A DNA stretch of 64,000 nucleotides from Clostridiales bacterium. Lineage in GTDB: Bacteria; Bacillota; Clostridia; Saccharofermentanales; Saccharofermentanaceae. The notes under the pieces are model-generated. The model had not been told where the DNA came from, did no database searches, and worked only from the letters and a program-made list of their open reading frames with translations. The stretch is from positions 1-64,000 of the forward strand of contig JAFWLP010000057.1 in assembly GCA_017511005.1 (NCBI GenBank). Reading direction: 5' to 3'. Shown in pieces: positions 17,409 through 27,348 of this stretch (positions within the stretch are counted from its first letter, which is position 1; each line of letters starts with the position of its first letter). The translations under genes and the position numbers were made by a program.

Positions 17409-19492
17409 ACAAGTTCCGTAATACGCTGACTCAATCCGCATATGCCAAATGGTTTGCAAGAAACCGGAACTATTTACTGATCTCTGTCTTCATCTCGATA
17501 ATATGTACGCTGATAACTTATCCCGGCGTGTTATACAGTGACTCATACAGCAGGACTTATTATGCAGACAGCCTGAGAATGACACTGCATGCGTTTTTGA
17601 CCGGAAATGCTCAGGCTTATCCGACCGGTTCGTGGATCACTGTCACGCCTTCATTTTTCATCCTTCTGTCAAAAACAATCGTTGGAAGCATTGTTTTGTT
17701 TACGATTACCCAAAGCCTTGCTTTGTGGTTTTTCTCTTTTGTTTTCACGGAACAGTTAAACAAACAAAATCATAAGATCCGGATCGCTCTTTGTATTATT
17801 GTTTCCCCGGTTATGTGGGCTTTTGGCGTTTTCTATGAAGCAGGAGTCGGCAGTGCCATTTCGATACTTATGATCCTGCTGCTTATCTGGAAGTGGGGCA
17901 GTCTCCGGTCACGGTTTGATAAAACGGTTTCAATTATCCTGCTGTTTATTTCTTCATTCATCTGTTTCGGGTTCCGTGCGAATGCCGTATCGATCCTTCC
18001 GGCATTGATCATTATCGCTTTGGTCAAAGAAAAGAAGTTTCTGGTCCGCTACGCGCTGATAGTTCCTGTCCTGTTGGGCTGCGTATTATCATGGAAGATC
18101 CCTGCCATGCTAAACATCTATACCATGCCTTCTTATGCGGCCGGATTTGCCTGGGAAACAGTGTCAACTATCCAGACAATGGAGCCGGAAAAAAGGGAGG
18201 AGTATATAGATTATCTCGACGACATATTCGGTGATGGCGCAACTGCTTCAGCGGTTAATGAGAGCCAATATGATGATCAGTATGCAAATATCAATCAGTT
18301 ATTCAATTCGCCGGTAAATACCGATACATTATCCGGAGAGGGAGTTTCAGGAAGGGTCATTAAGAAATATGCTGTTCTGGCTTTTAATGAGCCGGCAGCT
18401 TTTCTTAAAACAAAGCTTGAATTCATATTGCACACAATGGGGATCGGTAAGACCGTAAACATGTTTGAATATGATTATAACCGTTGGGATAACATGGATA
18501 ATTACGGGTATAACAACAGTTACAACAGACAGGTTTTTGTTGATTACTTTAATGCATACATGCAATCCGTGGTCATACTCAGGATGCCGTGGATATGGTA
18601 TCTGGCAGCCCTGATCATTATCCTTGTATACAGATTCAGATCTCAGGGCAAAAACAGTCCCTTGAACCTTTATGAAGCTTCATATATTGTGTCTGTCTTT
18701 TACTATGGGGCATATTTATTGAATACCCAATCTTTCGAATTCAGGTATTTCTTTCCGTCCTGGCTGTTGCTGTTCCTTATTATCCTGAGCCTGACGGACA
18801 AATTGTTTGTTAAAAGCCGGGGTTCATCGGTTGTTGCATGGGTTTCGTTTCTTGCTCTGTCCGCGCTTTCTTACATTGGAGGATACCGTGAATATGTCAG
18901 GACCGGAGATAATCTTATCTCAGAGATAAGATCAAATGCCGTATTGTTATATTCAGATAATAAAAACAGTGTTTATTATTCGGATCAGAATCTGTATTTT
19001 ACAGCGGACAGAAATTCGGATTATGTATATGCATACTATGTTGAATACGAAAATGACAGCGGATCGATCTCTAAATATGAATTTGATTATCTGGAACGTT
19101 CCGTACCGACGGCATTCGGTAACGACAGGATCTGCGTAATTGAGATACCCGCACAAAGAATAAGCGGTATTACATTCGGGCAGAGATTCAATGAATATAA
19201 CATATGGGAAGGAACAAGCGCTGCATCCGTATTCCTGCAATGCCCGCAAGAGATAGAAGTGGCTGACAGATCCGGTGATAATTGGGAAAAAGGATATGAT
19301 ACCGCCAATAATGTACTCCTTGCGGAATACAAAGGAATCGAAGATTTTCAGTTGACCGGAAAATACATGGAAACGCCGGACGGCAGCAAAACACTTATTA
19401 CCGGTGTGGAAAAAGCAGGCAATTATCTATATATTTATACAGAAGAACATCTGTCTGACATATCAATAAGAACTTACAGGATAGTTGAATAA
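17384..19492 (+). CDS. large multi-pass membrane protein, GT-C/Wzy-like
   Basis: 702 residues with about ten membrane segments between residues 25 and 480 and a soluble C-terminal part of about 190 residues. Just after the first helix comes YPGVLYSDSYSR; an acidic residue at this loop is common in GT-C glycosyltransferases and O-antigen polymerase-like proteins. A soluble insert of about 130 residues lies in the middle. I do not recognise a named family with certainty. AGGAG precedes ATG 17384, and the next gene starts in its stop codon (TAATG). I infer transfer or polymerisation of a lipid-linked sugar at the outer face. Confidence 0.6.
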   Translation: MRKENAAINKFRNTLTQSAYAKWFARNRNYLLISVFISIICTLITYPGVLYSDSYSRTYYADSLRMTLHAFLTGNAQAYPTGSWITVTPSFFILLSKTIVGSIVLFTITQSLALWFFSFVFTEQLNKQNHKIRIALCIIVSPVMWAFGVFYEAGVGSAISILMILLLIWKWGSLRSRFDKTVSIILLFISSFICFGFRANAVSILPALIIIALVKEKKFLVRYALIVPVLLGCVLSWKIPAMLNIYTMPSYAAGFAWETVSTIQTMEPEKREEYIDYLDDIFGDGATASAVNESQYDDQYANINQLFNSPVNTDTLSGEGVSGRVIKKYAVLAFNEPAAFLKTKLEFILHTMGIGKTVNMFEYDYNRWDNMDNYGYNNSYNRQVFVDYFNAYMQSVVILRMPWIWYLAALIIILVYRFRSQGKNSPLNLYEASYIVSVFYYGAYLLNTQSFEFRYFFPSWLLLFLIILSLTDKLFVKSRGSSVVAWVSFLALSALSYIGGYREYVRTGDNLISEIRSNAVLLYSDNKNSVYYSDQNLYFTADRNSDYVYAYYVEYENDSGSISKYEFDYLERSVPTAFGNDRICVIEIPAQRISGITFGQRFNEYNIWEGTSAASVFLQCPQEIEVADRSGDNWEKGYDTANNVLLAEYKGIEDFQLTGKYMETPDGSKTLITGVEKAGNYLYIYTEEHLSDISIRTYRIVE

Positions 19493-20280
19493 TGAACCTG
19501 TCTATATCTAATATCGCCTGGTCTGAAGGATCGGATACTACAGTTTATAACTACATGAACAAGCTCGGATTCTCAGGTCTTGAGATTGCTCCGACGCGTA
19601 TTTTCCCCGAAGAACCGTATGATCATATCGATGAAGCCGCCAGGTGGAGCGAGGCTCTGAGGTCAGAATATAAGCTTAAGGTTCCGTCCATGCAGTCGAT
19701 ATGGTACGGCCGTTCCGAGAAACTGTTCGGAAGCAGGGAAGAACGGGAAAGCCTTCTGGCATATACAAAGAAAGCAATAGATTTTGCTGAAGCGATCGGC
19801 TGCGGGAACCTTGTTTTCGGGTGCCCCAGGAACAGAATCCTTCCCGAATCCGGAGATGTCAGGATCGCCGAAGCGTTCTTCAGGGAAGCCGGATATTACG
19901 CTCATGAGCACCATACGGTACTTGCAATGGAAGCCAATCCACCCATATATAATACAAATTTCATCAACAGCACCATTGATGCTCTTGAACTGATCAAAAG
20001 CGTCGGTTCCCCGGGGTTTAAGCTTAATCTTGATACCGGCACAATGATAGAGAACAGGGAAGAGGTCTCGGTTCTTGAAGGCAATGTACATCTGATCAAT
20101 CACGTGCACATAAGCGAGCCCGGACTTGAGCCGGTAAGGAACAGGGAACTTCACGGTCAGCTGGCTGAGATACTCAGACATAATGATTACAGCGGTTTTG
20201 TGTCGATCGAAGTCAGGAAACAGGACGATACGGGAGCACTTGCCGATATGATGGAATACGTGAAAAGTGTTTTCGGATAG
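19492..20280 (+). CDS. sugar isomerase/epimerase-like TIM-barrel protein
   Basis: 262 residues of the xylose-isomerase-like TIM barrel family (AP endonuclease 2 fold). Likely metal ligands lie in AMEANP, NLDTGTM, VHISEPG and SIEVRK (Glu, Asp, His, Glu in order), the usual pattern. The start NLSISNIAWSEGSD is typical of family members placed in surface polysaccharide loci. It overlaps the membrane protein gene by one base (TAATG). It probably interconverts a sugar or sugar acid used by the cluster. Confidence 0.7.
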   Translation: MNLSISNIAWSEGSDTTVYNYMNKLGFSGLEIAPTRIFPEEPYDHIDEAARWSEALRSEYKLKVPSMQSIWYGRSEKLFGSREERESLLAYTKKAIDFAEAIGCGNLVFGCPRNRILPESGDVRIAEAFFREAGYYAHEHHTVLAMEANPPIYNTNFINSTIDALELIKSVGSPGFKLNLDTGTMIENREEVSVLEGNVHLINHVHISEPGLEPVRNRELHGQLAEILRHNDYSGFVSIEVRKQDDTGALADMMEYVKSVFG

Positions 20281-20288
20281 ATAAAAAG

Positions 20289-21080
20289 ATGAAATACGAT
20301 AAACAGCCAGGTGTTCCGGAGTTCGAATGCATCGAATTCAGAGAAAAGACTAAGGATTATGTGGTTCTGATCCCGATAATAAATGAAGGGGACAGGATCC
20401 TGAATGAGCTTAAAAGGGCAAAGGACAGCAATATCCCGGATTATGCCGACATTGCCATATGCGACGGCGGCTCCACAGACGGTTCCACGGATGAGTCCAC
20501 CCTCCTTTCCCTCGGTGTCAATTCCCTACTGATCAAGCAGGATTTAGGAAAGCAGGGAGCACAGCTCAGAATGGGCATCTGGTGGGCGTTAAAACGCGGC
20601 TATAAAGGAATCATTACAATTGACGGCAACAATAAAGACAGCATCGAGGATGTCCCCGGATTCATAGAAAAGCTGGATCAGGGATATGATCTCATTCAGG
20701 GCTCCAGATTTGTCAAAGGCGGCCAGGCCGTAAATACGCCGTTGATCAGATTGATTGCCGTAAAGCTGATCCATGCGCCTGTGATATCCATGACAGCGCA
20801 TCAGAAGTTTACAGACACTACAAATGCATACAGAGGCTATTCGGCAAGATATCTGTCCGATGACAGAGTTCAGCCTTTAAGAGATATCTTCATGACTTAT
20901 GAGCTATTGGCATATCTGTCAGTAAGAGCTACACAGCTCGGAATGAAAGCCTGTGAGATCCCGGTCAAACGTGAATATCCCAAAAAAGGAAAAACTCCGA
21001 CTAAGATAAGTTTCTTCAAAGGCAACGGTCAGTTATTAAAGATACTGTTCAGGAATTCGCGCGGATACTACAATCCGTGA
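20289..21080 (+). CDS. soluble family 2 glycosyltransferase
   Basis: 263 residues. VVLIPIINEGDRIL, CDGGSTDGST and the segment IDGNNKDS (in the place of DxD) mark a GT-A family 2 enzyme of the DPM1-like branch. No membrane segment is visible, unlike the first glycosyltransferase of the cluster. The start at ATG 20289 has only a weak purine run, 8 bases after the preceding stop. It is the last gene of the + strand run. Confidence 0.82.
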   Translation: MKYDKQPGVPEFECIEFREKTKDYVVLIPIINEGDRILNELKRAKDSNIPDYADIAICDGGSTDGSTDESTLLSLGVNSLLIKQDLGKQGAQLRMGIWWALKRGYKGIITIDGNNKDSIEDVPGFIEKLDQGYDLIQGSRFVKGGQAVNTPLIRLIAVKLIHAPVISMTAHQKFTDTTNAYRGYSARYLSDDRVQPLRDIFMTYELLAYLSVRATQLGMKACEIPVKREYPKKGKTPTKISFFKGNGQLLKILFRNSRGYYNP

Positions 21081-21241
21081 TCATAGCCGTTAATTTCCAA
21101 TATGGTTTTATGATGAATTATCCAATATTATCATTTTATACTCTTCCCAATTCACCAAAATTTTAATTATACCGAATTAGATATACAGAAAAACCGCTTA
21201 TATGAAGGAATGACTTCCCGGCGAGATATTAAAAGATTGGA

Positions 21242-21796
21242 TCAGGTATAGACGATCTCGGTCCTTCCCTTTGTCTTGAGATAGAGCGTGAAAATAACTC
21301 TGATGAGAATCAGGACGACAACGATTCCGATAAGATCGATCAGTACGTCAAGGATCGTTCCGTCACGTCCGGTTACGAAAAGCTGATGATATTCATCGAC
21401 GATCGCATTGATGACCGAGAACCATAATGTAAAGATGATATTCATCTCATTATCGGATCTCATAAGTTTAACAGGGCTCTCGGCGTAAGATGTCCTATTG
21501 GAGATCTTGTTTGTTGATGATAATGCCACATAAGACAGAAGCGTCAAAAGAGCGAATTCTGATGAATGAGCCATCATGCGCAATACGGTATCATCCTGGA
21601 TATCCTTGTTGAACAGTTCATTTATCAGATTAAGGATTATATGTGAGAGCTCGGATGACTCGTCCGCATTCTGATTGGATAGATGGAATATTACAACAAC
21701 CCATGCAAGTGTCAGGATCCAGAATAAAGCAGCCAGAAACAGATATCTTAATGATATCTCCTTTTCGTGTGCTTTTGTCCTGAGCATTGTGGTCAT
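21242..21796 (-). CDS. VanZ-like membrane protein
   Basis: 184 residues with an N-terminal helix (about 22-42), two central helices and a C-terminal helix. HLSNQNADESSELSH and DEYHQLFVTGRDGTILDVLID are the hallmark stretches of the VanZ family, whose members can alter teicoplanin sensitivity but mostly have no known role. SD AGGGGA precedes ATG 21796. It converges with the glycan cluster; the 161 bases between them (21081-21241) hold no gene and no clear terminator. Confidence 0.85.
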   Translation of the reverse strand: MTTMLRTKAHEKEISLRYLFLAALFWILTLAWVVVIFHLSNQNADESSELSHIILNLINELFNKDIQDDTVLRMMAHSSEFALLTLLSYVALSSTNKISNRTSYAESPVKLMRSDNEMNIIFTLWFSVINAIVDEYHQLFVTGRDGTILDVLIDLIGIVVVLILIRVIFTLYLKTKGRTEIVYT

Positions 21797-21860
21797 AAAT
21801 TCCCCTGACTGTTTATATATTTAATTATATAACATAATTGCTTTTCGAAACGGTAAGAAA

Positions 21861-22328
21861 TCAGTACCGTTTGTTCTTCATTGCACGGTCAATATCCCTT
21901 GCGGCTTCTTTTTTGGCAAGGACTTCTCGCTTGTCATAGTCCTTCTTACCGCGTGCAAGACCTATCTCAAATTTGACTTTACTGTCTTTGAAATAGCATT
22001 TTGTCGGAACGAGCGTCAGTCCATCCTGTTTTGTCACGGAATACAGGCGGATTATCTCTTTTTTGTGCATCAGCAGCTTTCTGCTGCGTTCCGGATCGAG
22101 ATTAAACCTGTTTCCGTTCTCATAAGGACTGATATGAACACCGATGAGCCAGATCTCACCGTCCTTTACCTGGACATAAGAGTCTTTGAGGTTTACCCTG
22201 CCTGCCCTTAAGCTCTTGACTTCCGTACCGGATAGAGCCACGCCTGCCTCAAACCTCTCCTCGATAAAGTAATCGTGATAGGCTTTGCGGTTCTCTGCTA
22301 TGATCTTTATTCCTTTTTTAATTGCCAT
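21861..22328 (-). CDS. smpB: SsrA-binding protein SmpB
   Basis: 155 residues from ATG 22328 ([10 protein letters not shown]), matching the usual SmpB length; a TTG 12 codons upstream would add an unlikely tail. [13 protein letters not shown] and the basic C-terminal tail [20 protein letters not shown] are diagnostic. It binds tmRNA and brings it to stalled ribosomes. No tmRNA gene is visible in this window. No strong SD precedes the start. Confidence 0.95.
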   Translation of the reverse strand: MAIKKGIKIIAENRKAYHDYFIEERFEAGVALSGTEVKSLRAGRVNLKDSYVQVKDGEIWLIGVHISPYENGNRFNLDPERSRKLLMHKKEIIRLYSVTKQDGLTLVPTKCYFKDSKVKFEIGLARGKKDYDKREVLAKKEAARDIDRAMKNKRY

Positions 22329-22415
22329 AATCGTATATTTTATATTCAAAAGGACATTTTGCAACTTTTACGTTATTTCATTCCGGCAGTGACTAGGCTG
22401 AAATGCCCTGTTTTA

Positions 22416-23432
22416 TTACATTTGAAGCGACGGATAAGCATTAAGGTCCAGTGTGTCCCTCTTCCCTTCCATGAACTCGTAATAACCGCAGGAAGCGATC
22501 ATTGCGGCATTGTCAGTGCAGAAACCTAGTGAAGGATAGTACAGCTTAATTCCTTTGGAACGGGCTTCTTTGTCAAAAGCCGCGCGAAGGAACGAGTTTG
22601 CTGACACACCTCCGGCCAGGCAAAGTTTCTTAATTCCCGTCTGTTTGCATGCAGTCATCGTATTCTTAAGGAGCGCATCCGCTATGGCCTGCTGATATGA
22701 GGCGGTAAAGTCTCTTATATCTATCTCTTCGCCCTTCTGCTTTAAGCCGTTTATCAGATTCAGTGCTGATGTCTTGAGTCCCGAAAATGAGAAATCCAGG
22801 GTATCGCCCATATGAGTCCTTGAGAAGACGTATCTTGACGTATCCCCTCCCTGCCCGGCTTTATCCATCTTGGGACCGCCCGGATAGCCAAGACCGATGA
22901 CACGTGCGATCTTGTCTATTGCCTCACCCGCGGCATCATCTCTCGTACGACCGAGGACCGTCATGTCCGTATATCCGTCAACACGGACGATCATCGAATT
23001 GCCTCCGCTTACGCACAGACAAAGAAAAGGCGGTTCCAGATCTTCGAAGCACAGGTAATTTGCGGCAATATGTCCCTTCAGGTGATTAACGCCTACAAGA
23101 GGTTTGCCTGACACCTCACACAGACCTTTCGCGCAGGATAATCCTACAAGAAGCGCACCGACCAGACCGGGACCGTACGTAACGGCTACAGCATCAATTT
23201 CGTCAAGCGTTACACCGGCATCGGATAACGCCTTCTGTACGGTCGGATAAACGGCATCGACATGCATCCTTGAAGCAAGTTCGGGTACAACCCCGCCGTA
23301 TTCCTCGTGGAAATCGGCCTGAGAAGCTATGCAGTTGCTCATGATGTATCGACCGTTCCGGACTACCGATGCCGCAGTCTCATCACATGAACTCTCGATA
23401 CCTAATATCAGAATGTCTTTTTCTGTATTCAT
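22416..23432 (-). CDS. tsaD: tRNA N6-adenosine threonylcarbamoyltransferase TsaD
   Basis: 338 residues. ILGIESSCDETAASVV at the N-terminus, the metal-binding HLKGH in GVNHLKGHIAANY, and LAGGVSANSFLR are the Kae1/TsaD marks. It transfers the threonylcarbamoyl group to A37 of ANN-decoding tRNAs together with TsaB, TsaE and TsaC, none of which is here. ATG 23432 lies one base after the stop of the upstream hydrolase-like gene, so the two are coupled. Confidence 0.96.
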   Translation of the reverse strand: MNTEKDILILGIESSCDETAASVVRNGRYIMSNCIASQADFHEEYGGVVPELASRMHVDAVYPTVQKALSDAGVTLDEIDAVAVTYGPGLVGALLVGLSCAKGLCEVSGKPLVGVNHLKGHIAANYLCFEDLEPPFLCLCVSGGNSMIVRVDGYTDMTVLGRTRDDAAGEAIDKIARVIGLGYPGGPKMDKAGQGGDTSRYVFSRTHMGDTLDFSFSGLKTSALNLINGLKQKGEEIDIRDFTASYQQAIADALLKNTMTACKQTGIKKLCLAGGVSANSFLRAAFDKEARSKGIKLYYPSLGFCTDNAAMIASCGYYEFMEGKRDTLDLNAYPSLQM

Positions 23433-23433
23433 A

Positions 23434-24471
23434 TTATTTCTCATCCGGCATATAGTATGAATTGAGGAAACTGTTAACGGTATCGATATACAGGTTCTTG
23501 TTGATGCCGTATTCCTCAAGATAACCTGCACCGGATACCATTACGCTCCTTGTTATGCTGGAATTCAGCCTGTTCCTTTCGGATATGATCTGGTCGATCT
23601 TGTCTGCTCCTACAAAGGTATCGTGTCCTCCGTACAGGATCAGGACCGGTATAGGAAGCCTGGCGATCTCGGCTGCGAGGCTGGTATTGTCACCACCGGA
23701 AGATACGCGGATGGCATAAGGAACCGAATACTGCGTTATGAATCCCAAAGGCTCTTTCTGAACAACTTCCGGTCTGATATAGTCATCTGATTCCTTTGCG
23801 GGTGAATCAAGTATCATGCCGATAACATATGATCTGTCGAAGCCGAGGTTCTTTATCTCCTGACTGTACTGTGCAAGAGTGTTCTCACCTGCCCCTTCAG
23901 GCGGAAGGTTCGAATATGCAAGCAGAGAAGACGTGCATCCTGTGCCGATTCCGAAGAGAATAACATCTGTCGTGACTGAGATCTGTCTGACGATGGCAAT
24001 GGCTCCAAGCACGTCCTGCCATTCGAGATAGCCGTAGGTACAGATATCGCCTCCTGATGTTCCTGAGTTTCTCTGATCGAAAAGAAATACGTTATAACCG
24101 TTATCCAGCCAGCTCTCGATCATGTCTATCATCTCGACTCCGAACGGAAGTCTGTTTGAACCGGCATCATGAACAACGATTATCGTTGATATTGGATTCT
24201 TGGTCTTGAAAAACCACCCCTGAAGCGATGTCTGTCCGTCTGCGGACTGAAAGCTCGTGGTGCTGTAGGAAGGAAGAATGTTCGAAGGAACGTTGGTAAC
24301 CTCATTGCGGTTGATGTTCATCAGTCTGTTCGAAGAAAAGACCGTAAGAGCAATAAACGAGATTATTATGATCGCGATGACACTTAAGACCAGTGCAAGT
24401 CTCATAACAAAAGGGTTTCTCCGCCTTGAGGCGTTACCGCTGAAACTGATAAATCCGCTGTTTGCAGGCAT
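23434..24471 (-). CDS. membrane-anchored alpha/beta hydrolase-like protein lacking catalytic residues
   Basis: 345 residues. Residues 21-45 form a single N-terminal membrane helix after a basic stretch, so the fold faces outside. The hydrolase core is clear (IIVVHDAGSNR, FLFDQRNSGTSGG, LILYGGHDTFVG), but the nucleophile elbow reads GIGTG (174-178) instead of GxSxG and the His position reads GAGYLEEY (Tyr317); Asp284 remains. The protein is therefore probably not a serine hydrolase. It sits between dut and tsaD, 11 bases after dut. A binding or scaffold role is possible. Confidence 0.8.
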   Translation of the reverse strand: MPANSGFISFSGNASRRRNPFVMRLALVLSVIAIIIISFIALTVFSSNRLMNINRNEVTNVPSNILPSYSTTSFQSADGQTSLQGWFFKTKNPISTIIVVHDAGSNRLPFGVEMIDMIESWLDNGYNVFLFDQRNSGTSGGDICTYGYLEWQDVLGAIAIVRQISVTTDVILFGIGTGCTSSLLAYSNLPPEGAGENTLAQYSQEIKNLGFDRSYVIGMILDSPAKESDDYIRPEVVQKEPLGFITQYSVPYAIRVSSGGDNTSLAAEIARLPIPVLILYGGHDTFVGADKIDQIISERNRLNSSITRSVMVSGAGYLEEYGINKNLYIDTVNSFLNSYYMPDEK

Positions 24472-24482
24472 TGACCGTTACC

Positions 24483-24977
24483 TTAATTAACCCCGCTCGA
24501 ACCGAATCCGCCGCCTCTGTTTCCGCCGATCGAGCTGACGCTGTCCGTCTCTATGAACTTGCAGTATTCGACTTTGGCAACTACCATCTGGGCTATGCGG
24601 TCACCTTTTCTTATCTTGTATGTGCCGTGGATGCAGCCTTTCTGATCAAGTGTCATTACATCTTTCACGCCTTCTTCATGCATGAAGGAATCATTGTATA
24701 TGATGACATTCACTTCATCTCTGTAACCGCAGTCTATCGTTCCGGGCGCATTGGGGATACGCAGCGGTGTCTTGAGAGACACTCCGCTCCTGGGTCTTAT
24801 CTGCACTTCGTATCCATAAGGAATGGCAAGTTTGATCCCGACAGGAACGAGTGCTGACCTTCCGGGTTCGATGATGACATCTTCAGCCGCATAAAGATCC
24901 ATTCCGGCATCGCCGTCATGGGCATATGAAGGAAGCTTAGCGTCTTCCCTGCACTTCTCAATATATATTTCAGTCAT
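24483..24977 (-). CDS. dut: dUTP diphosphatase
   Basis: 164 residues from ATG 24977, which has GGAGG at good spacing; a longer frame would run into the U32 gene. All five trimeric dUTPase motifs appear in order: GDAGMDLYA, RSGVSLK (short form), CGYRDEV, RIAQMVV and GNRGGGFGSSG. It removes dUTP to make dUMP. It overlaps the U32 gene by 8 bases. Confidence 0.95.
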   Translation of the reverse strand: MTEIYIEKCREDAKLPSYAHDGDAGMDLYAAEDVIIEPGRSALVPVGIKLAIPYGYEVQIRPRSGVSLKTPLRIPNAPGTIDCGYRDEVNVIIYNDSFMHEEGVKDVMTLDQKGCIHGTYKIRKGDRIAQMVVAKVEYCKFIETDSVSSIGGNRGGGFGSSGVN

Positions 24978-27348
24978 TGTTTTTTCCTCCGGGCAGTATT
25001 GTGTAATTGCAGATAACGTCAAATCCCATATCTGCTATGGCTTCGGCGTAAGACTCATCGATGATGTTCTTCGCTCTTCCGTATATGGAGCAGGAGCAGT
25101 CCAGCGGATGGGGAATGACTTTAAGATCCGAACCGTCGCTCTCTCTTTTCGGGCTCATGTCATAAAAAGCATTCCCGTGACAGAAACCACAGGGCCTCTG
25201 GTTCCTTCCCGCCGCGCAGAAATCAGACTGCATCCACGGTATCGGACCGTCAGCATGAAGTATTATCTCAGGTGCTCTTCCGTCAATGTCAAAAGTCTCA
25301 GTAAGATTCCTTATGTCCTCCAGAAGATCGTCAGCGCTTACCTCATAGGAAGGCATGACGGCATCCGCATGGTCAAAAGCATGAGATAAGGATCTGCTGC
25401 TGTAAATGTTCGTTCCTGCCGATGCAAAGTGCCTGATCCCTTCTTTGAGGAATCTTCTGTCGGTAAACAGTCTTGAAGACATGACCGCAATGAATCCGTC
25501 ACCGAGATCGACTTTGAGCAATGCGATAACATAATCGATTATCTTGTTGATCTTGTCATGATGAAAATCTGGCAGAACAAGCACAAGCGCGGCACCCTGG
25601 TCTTTTACGAATTCGACGGCAGTCTTATATATCTCAGGGTCTGCCAGATCGTAGATGCTGAATGCATAGATATCAGCACCTTCCTCCAATATGTCCTCAT
25701 TGAGCCTTAACACCGGATATGTATACATATTTCTGATCCTGCCGCGTTTCTCTGTCGTTTCACCGAAGAATTCGGAATCTTCAACATAATCGCGGCCGTA
25801 ATTCTTCTTAAATGAATTAACGACATTCACTTCGAGGACGGTCAGGAGATCGCGTCTTAACGAATTGATAATGCTGACGGGACAGCAGAAACTGTCATTG
25901 CCGTCATAAACAACGGACTCAACTCTGAACGGAGTATCAAGAGTCTTTGATAACTGTTCCGTTATCCTGGTTCTCTCAAGTGCTTTCCCGTCGTAATCCT
26001 CAGGAATTGACATTCCGGATACTGCAGTAATGTTTGCGGCTATCCCTTCCGTAACTTCCGCTTTGGCAGTTATCTCATCTCCGGAACATCCGAGAGTGAT
26101 CCTGACAGGAGTGCGTCTGAGTTCCTTTTTGGGAATGACGGTCTCATGATTCATGAGGAACACTTCGTAACCGGGCTTGAGCTTTCTTATCATGTCCGGA
26201 TGAAGTCCTTTTATGTTCAGGCCGTTAAGAGCGGTATTTGTCTTGCCGACGGGGAAAGAACAAATCTCCCTGGCGTTATCCCTGACAGAAAGGTAATCCC
26301 CTTTATCAGGCTCCAGGGCACCGTTCTTTATTCCGACGGTGACCAGACCTTTAGAGGCATCGAGACCGCTTATACGGCCTATTCTGACACCATACTTACC
26401 CGGATATTCACCGGACAACAGATGATCGTCCTTGCTTCCGCTCAGATACTGTGAAGTAAATGACCCTCCCCTGTTAAAGTTGACCAGGAGATCGTATCTT
26501 ATCTTCTTCAGGAATGCGGGATCGAAATTGCCGTCATAATAGGCATCTATCATTCTCCTGTAACAATAAACCGCAGATCTTACATAATTGCTGTCTCTCA
26601 TGCGGCCTTCTATCTTAAGGCTTCCGACTCCGCTTGAAATAAGCCTGGACAGATATTCGGATACATCCCTGTCTTTGGGCGACAGAAGATGTCCGTCCTT
26701 AAGCTTAAGACCGTCATTAAAGAGCATGTACTCTTCCCTGCACGGCTGGGCACAGGAACCTCTGTTGCCGGATCTTGTGCCGCTTCTGTTCATTGCGGAG
26801 AAAAGACACAGACCTGAGGCGCATACGCATACAGCGCCGTGAGCAAACACTTCCGTATCAAGTCCGTATCCGGAAGCGATCTTTGTCCGTGTCTGTATCT
26901 CATCACATGATAATTCCCTCGGAAGTACTATCCTGTTCGCGCCAAGTTCCGCGAGTTTTTTGAATTCATCTGCGGAATAGACGTTCATCTGCGTGCTGCA
27001 GTTTATGATGACGTCGGGAAAGTCTTTTGCAAGCTTTACCAGAACAGCCAGATCCTGAACTATCAGCCCGTCAACGCCGATGTTTACGGCGTCCGCTATG
27101 GTCGGATAGAAAAGCTCAAATTCCGAATCGCTCATAAGCGTATTGACGGCTAGGAAGACTTTGGCGGAACGTGCATGCGCATAATCCGTTCCTTCCTCCA
27201 GTTCATCAAGCGTAAAATTATCCGCGCCTGCTCTTGCGGAATATTCTTTCAGTCCGAGATATACGGAGTCTGCTCCGCTATCGACGGCAACTTTAAGGAT
27301 ATCCAGATTGCCGCTCGGAGCCAGGAGTTCAATCTTCTTTTTTGTCAT
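24970..27348 (-). CDS. U32 family peptidase-like protein (two-domain, about 790 residues)
   Basis: 792 residues. The N-terminal U32 domain (about 1-300) starts IELLAPSGNLDILKVAVDSGADSVYLG and has the cysteine motif RGSCAQPCREEY; a second half matches the long U32 architecture with a DUF3656-like middle, ending with further Cys residues (CAAGRNQRPCGFCH, DCSC). Long U32 proteins include the 23S rRNA cytidine hydroxylase RlhA of E. coli, so an RNA-modifying role with an iron-sulfur centre is more likely than proteolysis. It overlaps zapA upstream by 20 bases and dut downstream by 8. Confidence 0.88.
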   Translation of the reverse strand: MTKKKIELLAPSGNLDILKVAVDSGADSVYLGLKEYSARAGADNFTLDELEEGTDYAHARSAKVFLAVNTLMSDSEFELFYPTIADAVNIGVDGLIVQDLAVLVKLAKDFPDVIINCSTQMNVYSADEFKKLAELGANRIVLPRELSCDEIQTRTKIASGYGLDTEVFAHGAVCVCASGLCLFSAMNRSGTRSGNRGSCAQPCREEYMLFNDGLKLKDGHLLSPKDRDVSEYLSRLISSGVGSLKIEGRMRDSNYVRSAVYCYRRMIDAYYDGNFDPAFLKKIRYDLLVNFNRGGSFTSQYLSGSKDDHLLSGEYPGKYGVRIGRISGLDASKGLVTVGIKNGALEPDKGDYLSVRDNAREICSFPVGKTNTALNGLNIKGLHPDMIRKLKPGYEVFLMNHETVIPKKELRRTPVRITLGCSGDEITAKAEVTEGIAANITAVSGMSIPEDYDGKALERTRITEQLSKTLDTPFRVESVVYDGNDSFCCPVSIINSLRRDLLTVLEVNVVNSFKKNYGRDYVEDSEFFGETTEKRGRIRNMYTYPVLRLNEDILEEGADIYAFSIYDLADPEIYKTAVEFVKDQGAALVLVLPDFHHDKINKIIDYVIALLKVDLGDGFIAVMSSRLFTDRRFLKEGIRHFASAGTNIYSSRSLSHAFDHADAVMPSYEVSADDLLEDIRNLTETFDIDGRAPEIILHADGPIPWMQSDFCAAGRNQRPCGFCHGNAFYDMSPKRESDGSDLKVIPHPLDCSCSIYGRAKNIIDESYAEAIADMGFDVICNYTILPGGKNND

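Noticed and set aside
21081..21241. tRNA or small RNA between the glycan cluster and vanZ-like gene
   Set aside because: No cloverleaf, promoter or terminator could be recognised; the stretch is plain A/T-rich sequence.
23434..24471. Frameshift as a cause of the missing Ser and His
   Set aside because: The frame is continuous and the fold motifs before, between and after the two sites are in register, so substitutions are the simplest reading.
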